This document shows, piece by piece, positions 22,907 to 30,113 of a stretch of DNA of 30,113 nt. The notes beneath the pieces are model-generated. The model saw only the letters and a list, made by a program, of their open reading frames with translations. It ran no database searches and was not told the DNA's origin. Position 1 is the stretch's first letter; each line of letters opens with the position of its first letter. A program made the translations under genes and the position numbers. This stretch comes from JBILCM01 sp044353165 (lineage in GTDB: Bacteria > Bacillota > Bacilli > Paenibacillales > YIM-B00363): the NCBI GenBank assembly GCA_044353165.1, contig JBILCM010000026.1, forward strand, positions 1 to 30,113. Direction: 5' to 3'.

Positions 22907-22946
22907 AAAGCTTGGCGGTTATTGATCCGTCAAGCTTTTGTTTTTT
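22907..22946 (+). terminator. Terminator of yutI, overlapping the end of the convergent SDR gene
   Basis: AAAGCTTGGCGG pairs with CCGTCAAGCTTT (one G-U pair) around an 8-base loop; T-rich TTTTGTTTTTTC follows. The right arm and U-tract are the last codons of the minus-strand SDR gene, whose stop is at 22930-22932. Confidence 0.88.
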
Positions 22947-23733
22947 CAATGTGATGAATCTGATTTCGAATTGGATCAAGTCCACCGGATACATCGATGA
23001 TATTCCCTGTCACATAATCAGAAGAAGGATGACATAAGAATGCGACGACACGTGCAACATCTTCACCCGTTCCTGGCCTCCCCACTGGGGACTCTGGATC
23101 ACTGTCCGCTTGGGCCGCTTCGATAGATTTCTCTTTATATGCTCCCTTGATGTCACCAGGACACACCATATTTACTGTAACGCCGTGAGGAGCCTCTTCA
23201 ATGGCTAACGATTTTGTGAACGACACCAGTCCAACTTTAGCTGCAGCATATACAGCGCGATGCGGCCACCCTCTAGCTTCGGATGATCGGCCGAAACCAA
23301 AATGCACAATTCGCCCCCAACCACGTTGCCTCATTGCAGGCAAAACATATCGATCCATCCGAATTACACCGAGAAGATTTCCTTGCATCATAAAGTCTAT
23401 TTCTTCGTCATCGTAATCAACAAAATGCTTGCGCTCACGAATAAAAGGACCCGCATTATTAATAAGAATATCAATAGAGCCCAGCGTTTGATCGACTTTC
23501 CTCGCCATCATCTTGACATCTTCAGCTAAAGCAACATTCCCTTGGATGATAATGGAACGCACGCCAATGGAATCGATTTGCGCTTGAAGAACTGTAGCTT
23601 CTGTAAAACTTTGCATATAATTAATCGCGATATTACAACCCATATTAGCCAATGCGATTGCACTCATTTTACCTAGACCGCGAGCGCTCCCTGTAATAAG
23701 TGCTGTTTTTCCGGACAACACGTTCGATTCCAC
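22930..23733 (-). CDS. SDR-family oxidoreductase (FabG-like)
   Basis: This 267-residue SDR has TGSARGLG (13-20), NNAG, catalytic YAAAK and a C-terminal VTGNIIDVSGG block typical of 3-oxoacyl-ACP reductase-like enzymes. The usual Ser-containing strand (NISS) reads HFGFGRSS, so the catalytic Ser is probably in this altered stretch. The start is a GTG at 23733, preceded by a run of eight G on the coding strand, 10 bases away, which serves as a ribosome binding site. It lies 31 bases after ctaA and is likely the last gene of that operon. The substrate is unknown. Confidence 0.88.
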   Translation of the reverse strand: MESNVLSGKTALITGSARGLGKMSAIALANMGCNIAINYMQSFTEATVLQAQIDSIGVRSIIIQGNVALAEDVKMMARKVDQTLGSIDILINNAGPFIRERKHFVDYDDEEIDFMMQGNLLGVIRMDRYVLPAMRQRGWGRIVHFGFGRSSEARGWPHRAVYAAAKVGLVSFTKSLAIEEAPHGVTVNMVCPGDIKGAYKEKSIEAAQADSDPESPVGRPGTGEDVARVVAFLCHPSSDYVTGNIIDVSGGLDPIRNQIHHIEKTKA

Positions 23734-23743
23734 GCTACATTAT

Positions 23744-23751
23744 CCCCCCCC
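23744..23751. repeat. C8/G8 homopolymer in the SDR ribosome binding site
   Basis: Eight C on the plus strand (G8 in the message) form the only ribosome-binding sequence of the SDR gene. Tract length changes would shift spacing to the GTG. Confidence 0.8.
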
Positions 23752-23764
23752 ATTCGAACTGATA

Positions 23765-24694
23765 TTATCTCCGTTGTTGGAAATAGACAGCAATGCTTAA
23801 ATAACTTAATACCGCAAAGAGAACTGCAATAATTACAGTATGCAACAACGTTCCAAAGATATATCCATCCGTACCCATGAGGATCATCATGAGTGCACCG
23901 CTACAAACTTGACCAATGACAAGAATGAATGACCATTTTGCGCCGCTGTAAATTTCTGAATTATGTTTATAGAATTTCCTTGCAACTAAGGCCACAATCA
24001 ACACACTAAAAAACAAAAGATAAGCTGCGGTTCGGTGTGTAAATGCGATAGCCGTTGCATCTTGCAAGCTCGAAGGGATCCATTCACCGTTACACAATGG
24101 AAAGCCAAGACAACCCCCTCCAGAATCGGTATGACTCACTAATGCGCCTGTATAAACTACGAAATACGCATAAATTGTTGTTAGCCATACCCCCATGCGG
24201 AAAGATTTACTTAATGGGGGGGGCAAAATCATCTTCTCATGTGGCACCGTTTCAGTCTTTAACGCCGAACGAACTGCCGTAACGAGCAACAAAGTCAACG
24301 TGAATGCCAGAAGAGAAAACCCAAAATGCAACGCCAGAATCGGATCTGATTGGGGATTCATCACTTGTGCAGCACCTAGCGCAGCTTGAAGCAAGGTAAA
24401 AAAAAGTGCGCCCAATGCATACACTCTTGCATCTCGTTGTCGCAGACGAAGGAATGTTGCGATTGTTGTGCCTAGTACGAGTAAACCGACAACACCGCTT
24501 ATAATTCTGTGGCTATATTCAATAATCGATTCTAACGTGTAGGCAGGCACGAATTTCCCGTTGCAAAGCGGCCAATCATCCCCACAACCTCGACCGGATT
24601 CAGTTTGGGTTACTAATGCACCTTGCAGGAGAACGAGAAACATCCCTATACACGTGATTAGAGCCAAAAAATATATGGGTATTTTTCTTTTCAT
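23765..24694 (-). CDS. ctaA: Heme A synthase (COX15/CtaA)
   Basis: This 309-residue membrane protein has eight predicted helices in two pseudo-symmetric four-helix halves. It oxidises the heme o methyl group to make heme a for cytochrome aa3 oxidase. Each half has an extracellular Cys pair (RGCGDDWPLC and GGCLGFPLC). Conserved heme-ligand His are in EYSHR, ALHFGF, FTHRT and LLHTV. CtaB is not in the window. The ATG at 24694 lies 7 bases after the thioredoxin-like gene, with a weak AGTAGG overlapping that gene's stop. The reading frame contains a C8 run (24216-24223) in an inter-half loop (LPPPLS). Confidence 0.93.
   Translation of the reverse strand: MKRKIPIYFLALITCIGMFLVLLQGALVTQTESGRGCGDDWPLCNGKFVPAYTLESIIEYSHRIISGVVGLLVLGTTIATFLRLRQRDARVYALGALFFTLLQAALGAAQVMNPQSDPILALHFGFSLLAFTLTLLLVTAVRSALKTETVPHEKMILPPPLSKSFRMGVWLTTIYAYFVVYTGALVSHTDSGGGCLGFPLCNGEWIPSSLQDATAIAFTHRTAAYLLFFSVLIVALVARKFYKHNSEIYSGAKWSFILVIGQVCSGALMMILMGTDGYIFGTLLHTVIIAVLFAVLSYLSIAVYFQQRR
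24216..24223. repeat. G8/C8 homopolymer inside ctaA
   Basis: Eight G on the plus strand encode part of LPPPLS in the loop between the two halves of CtaA. Slippage by one base would frameshift the second half. The present length keeps the frame open. Confidence 0.85.
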
Positions 24695-24701
24695 TATTGG
24701 T

Positions 24702-25043
24702 TTACCTACTTGTCACTTGAATCACGCGATCAAGAAAACCTTCAATCTCTTCGCGTGTCTTGCGCAACTTACTAATAAAAGAAATTGTTTCTTTCCCATT
24801 CGCAAAAGCAATGAAACTTGGAATACCCAGAACGTTATATCGCTCGCCTAACTCTGGAAATTGATCTCTGTCCACAATGACAAACGATATTCGATCTCCA
24901 TAAGCAGAAGCTACATCAGGCATAAATGGATTAATATAGACGCAGTCTTTGCACCAATCAGCTTTAAATAGTGCCACAGTTGGTTTCTCAGCTGCAATCA
25001 AGTCGTCAAATTCTCGCACACTCTCCATTTTTTTCATTATCAT
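24702..25043 (-). CDS. Thioredoxin-like protein with WCKDC active site
   Basis: This 113-residue single thioredoxin domain has no signal peptide, so it is cytosolic. It has FKADWCKDC (two active-site Cys) and the cis-Pro motif LGIPSF. The WCKDC active site differs from the WCGPC of TrxA in this window. That suggests a different redox potential or partner, as in B. subtilis YtpP-like proteins. AAAGGAG lies before the ATG at 25043. It is 10 bases after the flippase gene and 7 before ctaA, so it is in the same operon. Any role with CtaA is contextual. Confidence 0.9.
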   Translation of the reverse strand: MIMKKMESVREFDDLIAAEKPTVALFKADWCKDCVYINPFMPDVASAYGDRISFVIVDRDQFPELGERYNVLGIPSFIAFANGKETISFISKLRKTREEIEGFLDRVIQVTSR

Positions 25044-25053
25044 CTAATCTCCT

Positions 25054-26676
25054 TTATGTGTATTTCTTAAATACAGACAAAAACCGTAACCCTTTATTTC
25101 GGATGGACTCAGGCATAGCTCTTATATCATCAGATCCGATGATCCTTAACTTAAATAATAACAAAGGATAGATCATAACGGCAAACCCAGATGCTAAGAT
25201 TGTCTGAATGAATGCATCCCATGTGTTCAAACCAAACGGTTGAAAATAATGATACAGAAGCCATGATACAGATGCGCCTATTCCACTTTGCAGGAGGATG
25301 ACTCCAACGAAAGGCAGGGCACGCGAGCCCAGTATTTGAAATTGCACAAGCCGTTTTAACGACAATGCGTTAAGTACTGCCGTAGCAGCAAAACAAATCG
25401 CAGTCGCTGAGATGATTCCATAGATTCCAATGAAGGGCGCTAAAAGAAAAGTAAAACCCAATTTTAGAACAATGCCGATGGCAATATGTTTCATGGGCAA
25501 ATCTGCGCGTCCTAACCCAAGCAGGACGGATCCCGTCGTCATCATGACAATCTGAAACAAGACCGAAACCAACAAACTTACAATCACCCAAGAACCATGC
25601 GCATCACCAAAAATGAACGTATTTAAGGAAAAGATGGATGTGGATAATATGACTATAACAGGTGCTCCAGTAATGATCGCGATGCGAAGGGCGAGTGAAG
25701 TTTGACGAACAACCTCCGGCTGATCGTTCCTCGCGTTAGCAAAAGCAATAATCGGCAGAATGGACTGACTCAACGCTATGGCAAAAATGACCGGGATTCC
25801 AGCTAACGATTGGGCGCGTCCTCCCAAAATGCCTAATGTTTCTGTAGCCATCCGAATGCCTTGCTCATCCCGCAACAGAGGGATGGTCAGTAATGAATCA
25901 ATCAAGTAAATGGTTGGGACAGCGAGCGCCGTGACTGAAACCGGAATAGCCAATTTTACAATAGATCGAAACAGTGGAACAAACTTTATCTTATTTCGGG
26001 GTAGAACATCGTCGGCCTTCACTTGGAATACTTTTCGGTCATGGCGACGCAAAGTAAAACCGTAATAAAGAATAACTCCAGCGGCTGCAACGCTTCCCAA
26101 TACGCCCCCGAACGATGCACCCGCAGCGGCCCAATCTAGGCCATATCCGTACTCAAGCATAAAATAAGCAAGAGCAATCGCAGTTATGACTCTAAAAATT
26201 TGTTCCCATATTTGAGATAACCCGTTAACCAACATTTTCTGTCGTCCATGAAAATATCCGCGTTCGACCGCGATCCAAGGAAACAACAACAGCGCTGGCG
26301 CTAAAGCTCGAATGGCCAAAGCTGCATCAGGATTGCCGCTAACTTGAGCAAGCAGTGACGAAAAACTGAAGACCAAAATTGCTGCGATGAGACCCGTTAC
26401 AAGTGAGAACCTTGCGGCTGTCCGACGAATGGCTTCACCTTCATCATGCAATCCCATCGCATATTTTTCGGACACCAATTTGGCTATAGCACTCGGAAAT
26501 CCGGCTGTCGCCAATACAAGCAACCAAAAATAAATATTATAAGCAATTGCATACGATGCCATACCTAAGTCTTCAAGAAGCCGTTGCAACGGAATTCGTT
26601 GAATGACTCCTAGAAACCTAGCAAAGAATGCTGCGCCTGCCAATATTAACGTGCCGCTTATCAACGTGCTTTTCAA
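25054..26676 (-). CDS. MOP-superfamily flippase (SpoVB/MurJ/YtgP-like)
   Basis: This 540-residue protein has about 14 membrane segments. The N-terminal block ARFLGVIQRIPLQRLL and the stretch AGFPSAIAKLVSEKYAMG are typical of the Bacillales polysaccharide-biosynthesis/SpoVB/YtgP branch. YtgP (MurJ) moves lipid II across the membrane; SpoVB acts during spore cortex synthesis. Sequence alone does not separate them here. The class B PBP 1.3 kb upstream on the same strand fits a wall-synthesis role. It lies 31 bases after the DUF456 gene and 10 before the thioredoxin-like gene. Confidence 0.9.
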   Translation of the reverse strand: MKSTLISGTLILAGAAFFARFLGVIQRIPLQRLLEDLGMASYAIAYNIYFWLLVLATAGFPSAIAKLVSEKYAMGLHDEGEAIRRTAARFSLVTGLIAAILVFSFSSLLAQVSGNPDAALAIRALAPALLLFPWIAVERGYFHGRQKMLVNGLSQIWEQIFRVITAIALAYFMLEYGYGLDWAAAGASFGGVLGSVAAAGVILYYGFTLRRHDRKVFQVKADDVLPRNKIKFVPLFRSIVKLAIPVSVTALAVPTIYLIDSLLTIPLLRDEQGIRMATETLGILGGRAQSLAGIPVIFAIALSQSILPIIAFANARNDQPEVVRQTSLALRIAIITGAPVIVILSTSIFSLNTFIFGDAHGSWVIVSLLVSVLFQIVMMTTGSVLLGLGRADLPMKHIAIGIVLKLGFTFLLAPFIGIYGIISATAICFAATAVLNALSLKRLVQFQILGSRALPFVGVILLQSGIGASVSWLLYHYFQPFGLNTWDAFIQTILASGFAVMIYPLLLFKLRIIGSDDIRAMPESIRNKGLRFLSVFKKYT

Positions 26677-26707
26677 TCCGCAGCCCTTCTTCTACTCTTC
26701 ATTATGA

Positions 26708-27193
26708 TCAATTGAAAATGATCCAAATTACAAAAATAGCGATCATGACCAATTGAAGAATCACTTTCACGACCATGCTGGAAAACAAACCGATCAACGA
26801 ACCAATGCCAACCTTTACTGCATCCTTCGTTGATTGACCCATCAGTAGTTCGCCAATGACCGCGCCTAGGAATGGACCAATCAGCAAACCAAAAGCAGGT
26901 ATAACAAATGGTCCTATAATTATGCCAATCGTACTTCCAACTACCGATGCACGACTCCCGCCAAACCTCTTGATGCCAAGGGCATTCACAGCATAATCTG
27001 CAGCAAATACGACGCATACGATCAACGTCTGGATGATCCAGAACCATACACCAAACGATGTCCAACCGAAGAAAAAACCATAAACAAATAGCGCACTATA
27101 AATCGCCAGAACACCCGGTAACACGGGGTATATGGCACCCGCCATACCAACAAGGAATAAACCAATGACCAAAACCCATCCAACAATATCCAT
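26708..27193 (-). CDS. DUF456 membrane protein
   Basis: This 161-residue hydrophobic protein has about five segments, with Gly-rich repeats (GIIIGPFVIPAFGLLIGPFLGAVIGE) that allow tight helix packing. The pattern MAGAIYPVLPG and the YAVNALGIKRFGGS block match the DUF456 family. Its function is not established. GGAG is 10 bases before the ATG. It is 15 bases after the HAD phosphatase gene. Confidence 0.9.
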   Translation of the reverse strand: MDIVGWVLVIGLFLVGMAGAIYPVLPGVLAIYSALFVYGFFFGWTSFGVWFWIIQTLIVCVVFAADYAVNALGIKRFGGSRASVVGSTIGIIIGPFVIPAFGLLIGPFLGAVIGELLMGQSTKDAVKVGIGSLIGLFSSMVVKVILQLVMIAIFVIWIIFN

Positions 27194-27208
27194 ACGATTC
27201 GCACTCCA

Positions 27209-27946
27209 TTACAAAATAAACTGTTTAATAACTTCAGCCACACCATCTTCATCATTCGAACTTGTGACCATATTTGCTGCCAACTTTAATTCATCTTGCG
27301 CATTGCCCATCGCAACACCGCAACCCGCCTCTTGAATCATTGTTAAATCGTTCATACTATCGCCAACAGCAATAACTTCGCTCATATCAATCTTTCGTAT
27401 GTTGCACACTTCCCGAAGCCCAGTCGCTTTCGATATTCCACGCGGGTTTAACTCGATATTCCAAGGGTGGGAATTGGTAACTTCAAATTGATCAAGCTTT
27501 TGGATTGCATTCCGAACTCTTTCTCGCTTAAGGTCATCCTCTGTAAAAAACCCAAATTTTAACCACTCCGTATTGCTCTCATTCTCAATCCATTTCTCTT
27601 TGTTATGCACCCCAAAAACACTATACGCCCAGTACCAGACATCGGACTGCAATGCAATCTCCCTGAGTTCTTGAATGGTACTTGCAGGCATCGTTGTGCG
27701 GTGATGTAAGATTCCCGGTGCAGACCATATTTCACTGCCATTGGCAACAACGAGTGGCGAAGAGAGTTGAAGTTGCAACGCATAAGGAATCGCACTTTGG
27801 TATCCGCGTCCCGTAGCTAAGCAAACAGTTACGCCTGCCGCAATCGCCAATTGTATGAACTGCTCGTTAGCTTGCGAAATGTTGCTTTGGTTGTTCAACA
27901 GTGTGCCATCTATGTCCAACGCAAGCAACTTATATTTTTTGTGCAA
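27209..27946 (-). CDS. Cof-type HAD phosphatase
   Basis: This 245-residue HAD hydrolase of the IIB (Cof) type has motif I LDIDGTLL (Asp nucleophile), motif II in LATGRG, a Lys near 170, and motif III/IV GDSMNDLTMI. Such enzymes remove phosphate from sugar phosphates, flavin or PLP. The substrate is not evident. The start is a TTG at 27946, with GGAG 10 bases upstream; the nearby ATG is out of frame. It is 30 bases after the PBP gene, before DUF456. Confidence 0.92.
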   Translation of the reverse strand: MHKKYKLLALDIDGTLLNNQSNISQANEQFIQLAIAAGVTVCLATGRGYQSAIPYALQLQLSSPLVVANGSEIWSAPGILHHRTTMPASTIQELREIALQSDVWYWAYSVFGVHNKEKWIENESNTEWLKFGFFTEDDLKRERVRNAIQKLDQFEVTNSHPWNIELNPRGISKATGLREVCNIRKIDMSEVIAVGDSMNDLTMIQEAGCGVAMGNAQDELKLAANMVTSSNDEDGVAEVIKQFIL

Positions 27947-27976
27947 ACTGCATGAACTCCTTCCAAAAACAAGTCT

Positions 27977-30049
27977 CTATTCATTATTAACAACATCGGC
28001 TGCTATGGCGGGTTTTCCATCCATACCCACGTAATCATGATACGCCTTAAAAATTTTTGCAGCAACAGGCGCTGCGCCCCATGCACCATACCCACCCCAT
28101 GGAACGACGACAGCAATGGCCAATTTGGGTTTGTCTGCAGGTGCGAATGAAATAAAAACAGCATTCTCAATTTTTCCGGCTGCCGTATCTTGTTGCGAGG
28201 TGCCCGTTTTGGAAGCAACAGCGAAAGGTAATTTCCCAAACCATTGGGTTAGTACATTATTTTTTGTTGATGCGGCCATACCTTCCGTCACAGTTTCCCA
28301 ATACACAGTGGGCATAATAATCTGGTTTAGAACCACAGGTTGAACCGTCTCAACAAGATTTCCTTCAAAATTGGTAATCTTCTCGACAAAATTAGGCTTC
28401 ATTCGTTTCCCTTGATTGGCGAGCATCATGGTGTATTGTGCAAGTTGTAATGTTGTATACCGAGCTTGCTGTCCGAATGAACCCATCACCATCGCATTCT
28501 GAACACTCCCGCGTGATGGACTCAAATATTCAATAACGCCTGCACTTTCAATGGGTAGGCCGCTTCCTGTCGTTACGCCAAGTCCAAAGGCTTTCATGTA
28601 TTTATCCCATACCTCTACAGGCCCACCGGATTCCCCACCATATTTTTCATACAATTTCAATCCGATCATTGCAGCCATGAACGTATTCGATGATAGTCGA
28701 ATCGCATCCGATGCATTTATGTTTCCGTTGGCACTTCCATGAGAGTTTCGAATAGAAGCTGAGTTTTTTCGACCATACTTGAGTTTTCCTGTATCGTAAT
28801 AATAAGTTCCCGGTTCAATTAATCCTTCTTTCAAACCGACCAACACAGTTAGTGGTTTAATTGTCGAGCCGAGCGGTAAAAGTGAGGATGGGTATTTCGC
28901 ACGTTCTTTAGCATCCGAGACGGCAGGATAAACCGTTTTTATGGTTCCATTCTGATAAAAAGGTTGGATCTCATTATAAACTTTGGAAGAAATTCCTCCA
29001 GACCATACATTGGGATCATAATCTGGCATTGAAGCCATGGCTACAACGTTACCTGTGTCGACTTCGATCGCCACAGCATATCCCGCAAGCGAATTAGATC
29101 CCATAACCGGGTATTTACGTTTTTTAGCTTCATCTGATTTCATATAAGCGAGTTGATCCATAATCGCTTGCTCTGCTGCAAGCTGCACATTTTTCTCAAT
29201 GGTTAAATGAATATTATTCCCTTTTTGGGGAGGTGTCGTATTTACGGGACCAATAATTTGATCTCTGTTATTGACAGGGTATTTTCGTTCTCCAGCTTTG
29301 CCACGCAACACATCCTGATACAAAAACTCCAAACCATCGAATCCCACTTCTTCTGTGAGCAAATAATCATTCATTTTCGTTTTGTAAAATTGAAGATAGT
29401 TCGCATTCTGATTCATGGATACAGAGAATGGTTTTAAATAACCTACGAGTTGTGTGGCAATCGTGCTTGCATCATAATGACGAACACTCTCCTCAACCAC
29501 TTCCACACCAGGGAATTGATCAGGGTGAGACATAAGGATTGCGATTTCGGTCTGCGTTAATCCACTCTTCACTCTCCGAGGATCATACATAAGATTAAAC
29601 ATACTTTTCTTCTGACCTGAGATTTCGTACCCAACATCCATGGCAACCAAAACATCAGCTACTGAAGGAGGACTTGATTCGCCATAATCACCATGCTTTG
29701 CGAATAAATCAGCCAGTTTCTGAGCGATTGCAAGGTGGTTCTCCAAGGTTCTACCTGGTTCCATTCGGTAATATAAAGATTGTGTCGATGTCGAATATGC
29801 GATGGGATACCCATTACGATCATAAATGTTGCCCCGGATGGGAGGGATTAGCACACTCCGATTGGCCAAAGCTGACTCCATCGCAGATAATGATTTTCCT
29901 TCAACAAATTGAATGTAGGCCAGACGCACAATCAAAACAGAGAACAAAATAAATATACAGAAGAAAAAAACATTCAATCTGAATGTGAACTGTCTTCGTG
30001 TATGGATTTGATGTGATTGTGAATCATCTTGTTGTCTGTTTTTCCACAT
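27977..30049 (-). CDS. Class B penicillin-binding protein (PBP2-like transpeptidase)
   Basis: This 690-residue bitopic protein cross-links peptidoglycan. A short basic cytoplasmic N-terminus is followed by one membrane helix (about 25-45) and a PBP dimerisation domain (55-250, with RGNIYDRNGYPIAYS). The transpeptidase domain has the SxxK motif STIK (in PLGSTIKPL), SxN in RLSSNTF, and KTGT in SKTGTSQ. It resembles elongation-type PBP2/PbpA of Bacilli and has no PASTA domains. The ATG at 30049 has GAGGG 8 bases upstream; a TTG at 30064 is less likely. It heads the minus-strand run of HAD, DUF456, flippase and following genes. The remaining bases to 30113 show no clear promoter. Confidence 0.94.
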   Translation of the reverse strand: MWKNRQQDDSQSHQIHTRRQFTFRLNVFFFCIFILFSVLIVRLAYIQFVEGKSLSAMESALANRSVLIPPIRGNIYDRNGYPIAYSTSTQSLYYRMEPGRTLENHLAIAQKLADLFAKHGDYGESSPPSVADVLVAMDVGYEISGQKKSMFNLMYDPRRVKSGLTQTEIAILMSHPDQFPGVEVVEESVRHYDASTIATQLVGYLKPFSVSMNQNANYLQFYKTKMNDYLLTEEVGFDGLEFLYQDVLRGKAGERKYPVNNRDQIIGPVNTTPPQKGNNIHLTIEKNVQLAAEQAIMDQLAYMKSDEAKKRKYPVMGSNSLAGYAVAIEVDTGNVVAMASMPDYDPNVWSGGISSKVYNEIQPFYQNGTIKTVYPAVSDAKERAKYPSSLLPLGSTIKPLTVLVGLKEGLIEPGTYYYDTGKLKYGRKNSASIRNSHGSANGNINASDAIRLSSNTFMAAMIGLKLYEKYGGESGGPVEVWDKYMKAFGLGVTTGSGLPIESAGVIEYLSPSRGSVQNAMVMGSFGQQARYTTLQLAQYTMMLANQGKRMKPNFVEKITNFEGNLVETVQPVVLNQIIMPTVYWETVTEGMAASTKNNVLTQWFGKLPFAVASKTGTSQQDTAAGKIENAVFISFAPADKPKLAIAVVVPWGGYGAWGAAPVAAKIFKAYHDYVGMDGKPAIAADVVNNE

Positions 30050-30113
30050 GGGTTTTTCCCTCAAGATGGGTGATGCTAGAAGTTAGTTGATCTTTGTAAT
30101 TGTTACCATACAC

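Noticed and set aside
26673..27065. 130-residue minus-strand frame rich in Trp, Cys and Arg
   Set aside because: It is an out-of-frame reading of the DUF456 gene. Its composition is unlike a natural protein, and the DUF456 frame is clearly real.
1..30113. Mobile element, phage, CRISPR array or tRNA
   Set aside because: No transposase, integrase, direct-repeat array, terminal inverted repeats or tRNA-like cloverleaf was found on either strand by reading.

Overview
The window is a piece of chromosome from a low-to-mid GC, Gram-positive, spore-former-type bacterium of the order Bacillales, most likely Paenibacillaceae. The support is the DnaB/DnaI pair of Bacillus-type replication initiators, a three-gene sdhCAB operon with one cytochrome b anchor, HemQ of the coproporphyrin heme pathway, CtaA, YuiB, YuzB, YumC, YutM and YutI homologues, strong AGGAGG ribosome binding sites, and frequent TTG/GTG starts. 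No phage genes, transposase, CRISPR array, tRNA or rRNA was seen. No stretch above about 300 bases lacks a gene. The longest intergenic gaps are 3227-3475 and 20598-20845, and both are described below.

Layout. 1-3226 (minus) is a carbohydrate-related edge: a glycoside hydrolase family 2 gene cut by the window edge, an AraC regulator, a decayed 5' fragment of a GH29 alpha-L-fucosidase, and an orphan solute-binding lipoprotein with a long Ala/Glu/Lys-rich spacer. 3432-7650 holds a DEAD-box helicase and an SDR on the minus strand, diverging from a LysR regulator and a cation diffusion facilitator on the plus strand. 7657-11910 is sdhCAB (minus) diverging from a second LysR regulator, with a T-N11-A dyad between them. 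11897-18146 carries uvrC, trxA, a 45-residue YqzM-like membrane peptide, dnaI, dnaB, an alpha/beta hydrolase and yuiB.

18195-22946 is a redox, heme and iron-sulfur neighbourhood. It holds hemQ, an unrecognised 85-residue protein coupled to a type II NADH dehydrogenase, a Rex-like operator, yumC (ferredoxin/flavodoxin-NADP reductase), yutM (A-type Fe-S carrier), yuzB and yutI (NifU-like scaffold). 22930-30049 is a long minus-strand run: class B PBP, HAD phosphatase, DUF456 membrane protein, MurJ/SpoVB-like flippase, thioredoxin-like protein, heme A synthase and a second SDR.

Taken together, the genes cover respiratory entry points (SDH, NDH-2), heme a and heme b production, Fe-S assembly, thiol redox, replication loading, DNA repair and cell-wall synthesis. 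Most of this is conserved housekeeping content. The observations most worth follow-up are regulatory: the LTTR dyad near -66 of sdhC, and the Rex-like site in the ndh leader. Also notable are the unknown 85-residue NDH-2 partner, the thioredoxin/CtaA pairing, two G8/C8 tracts in the ctaA-SDR segment, and the decaying fucosidase.
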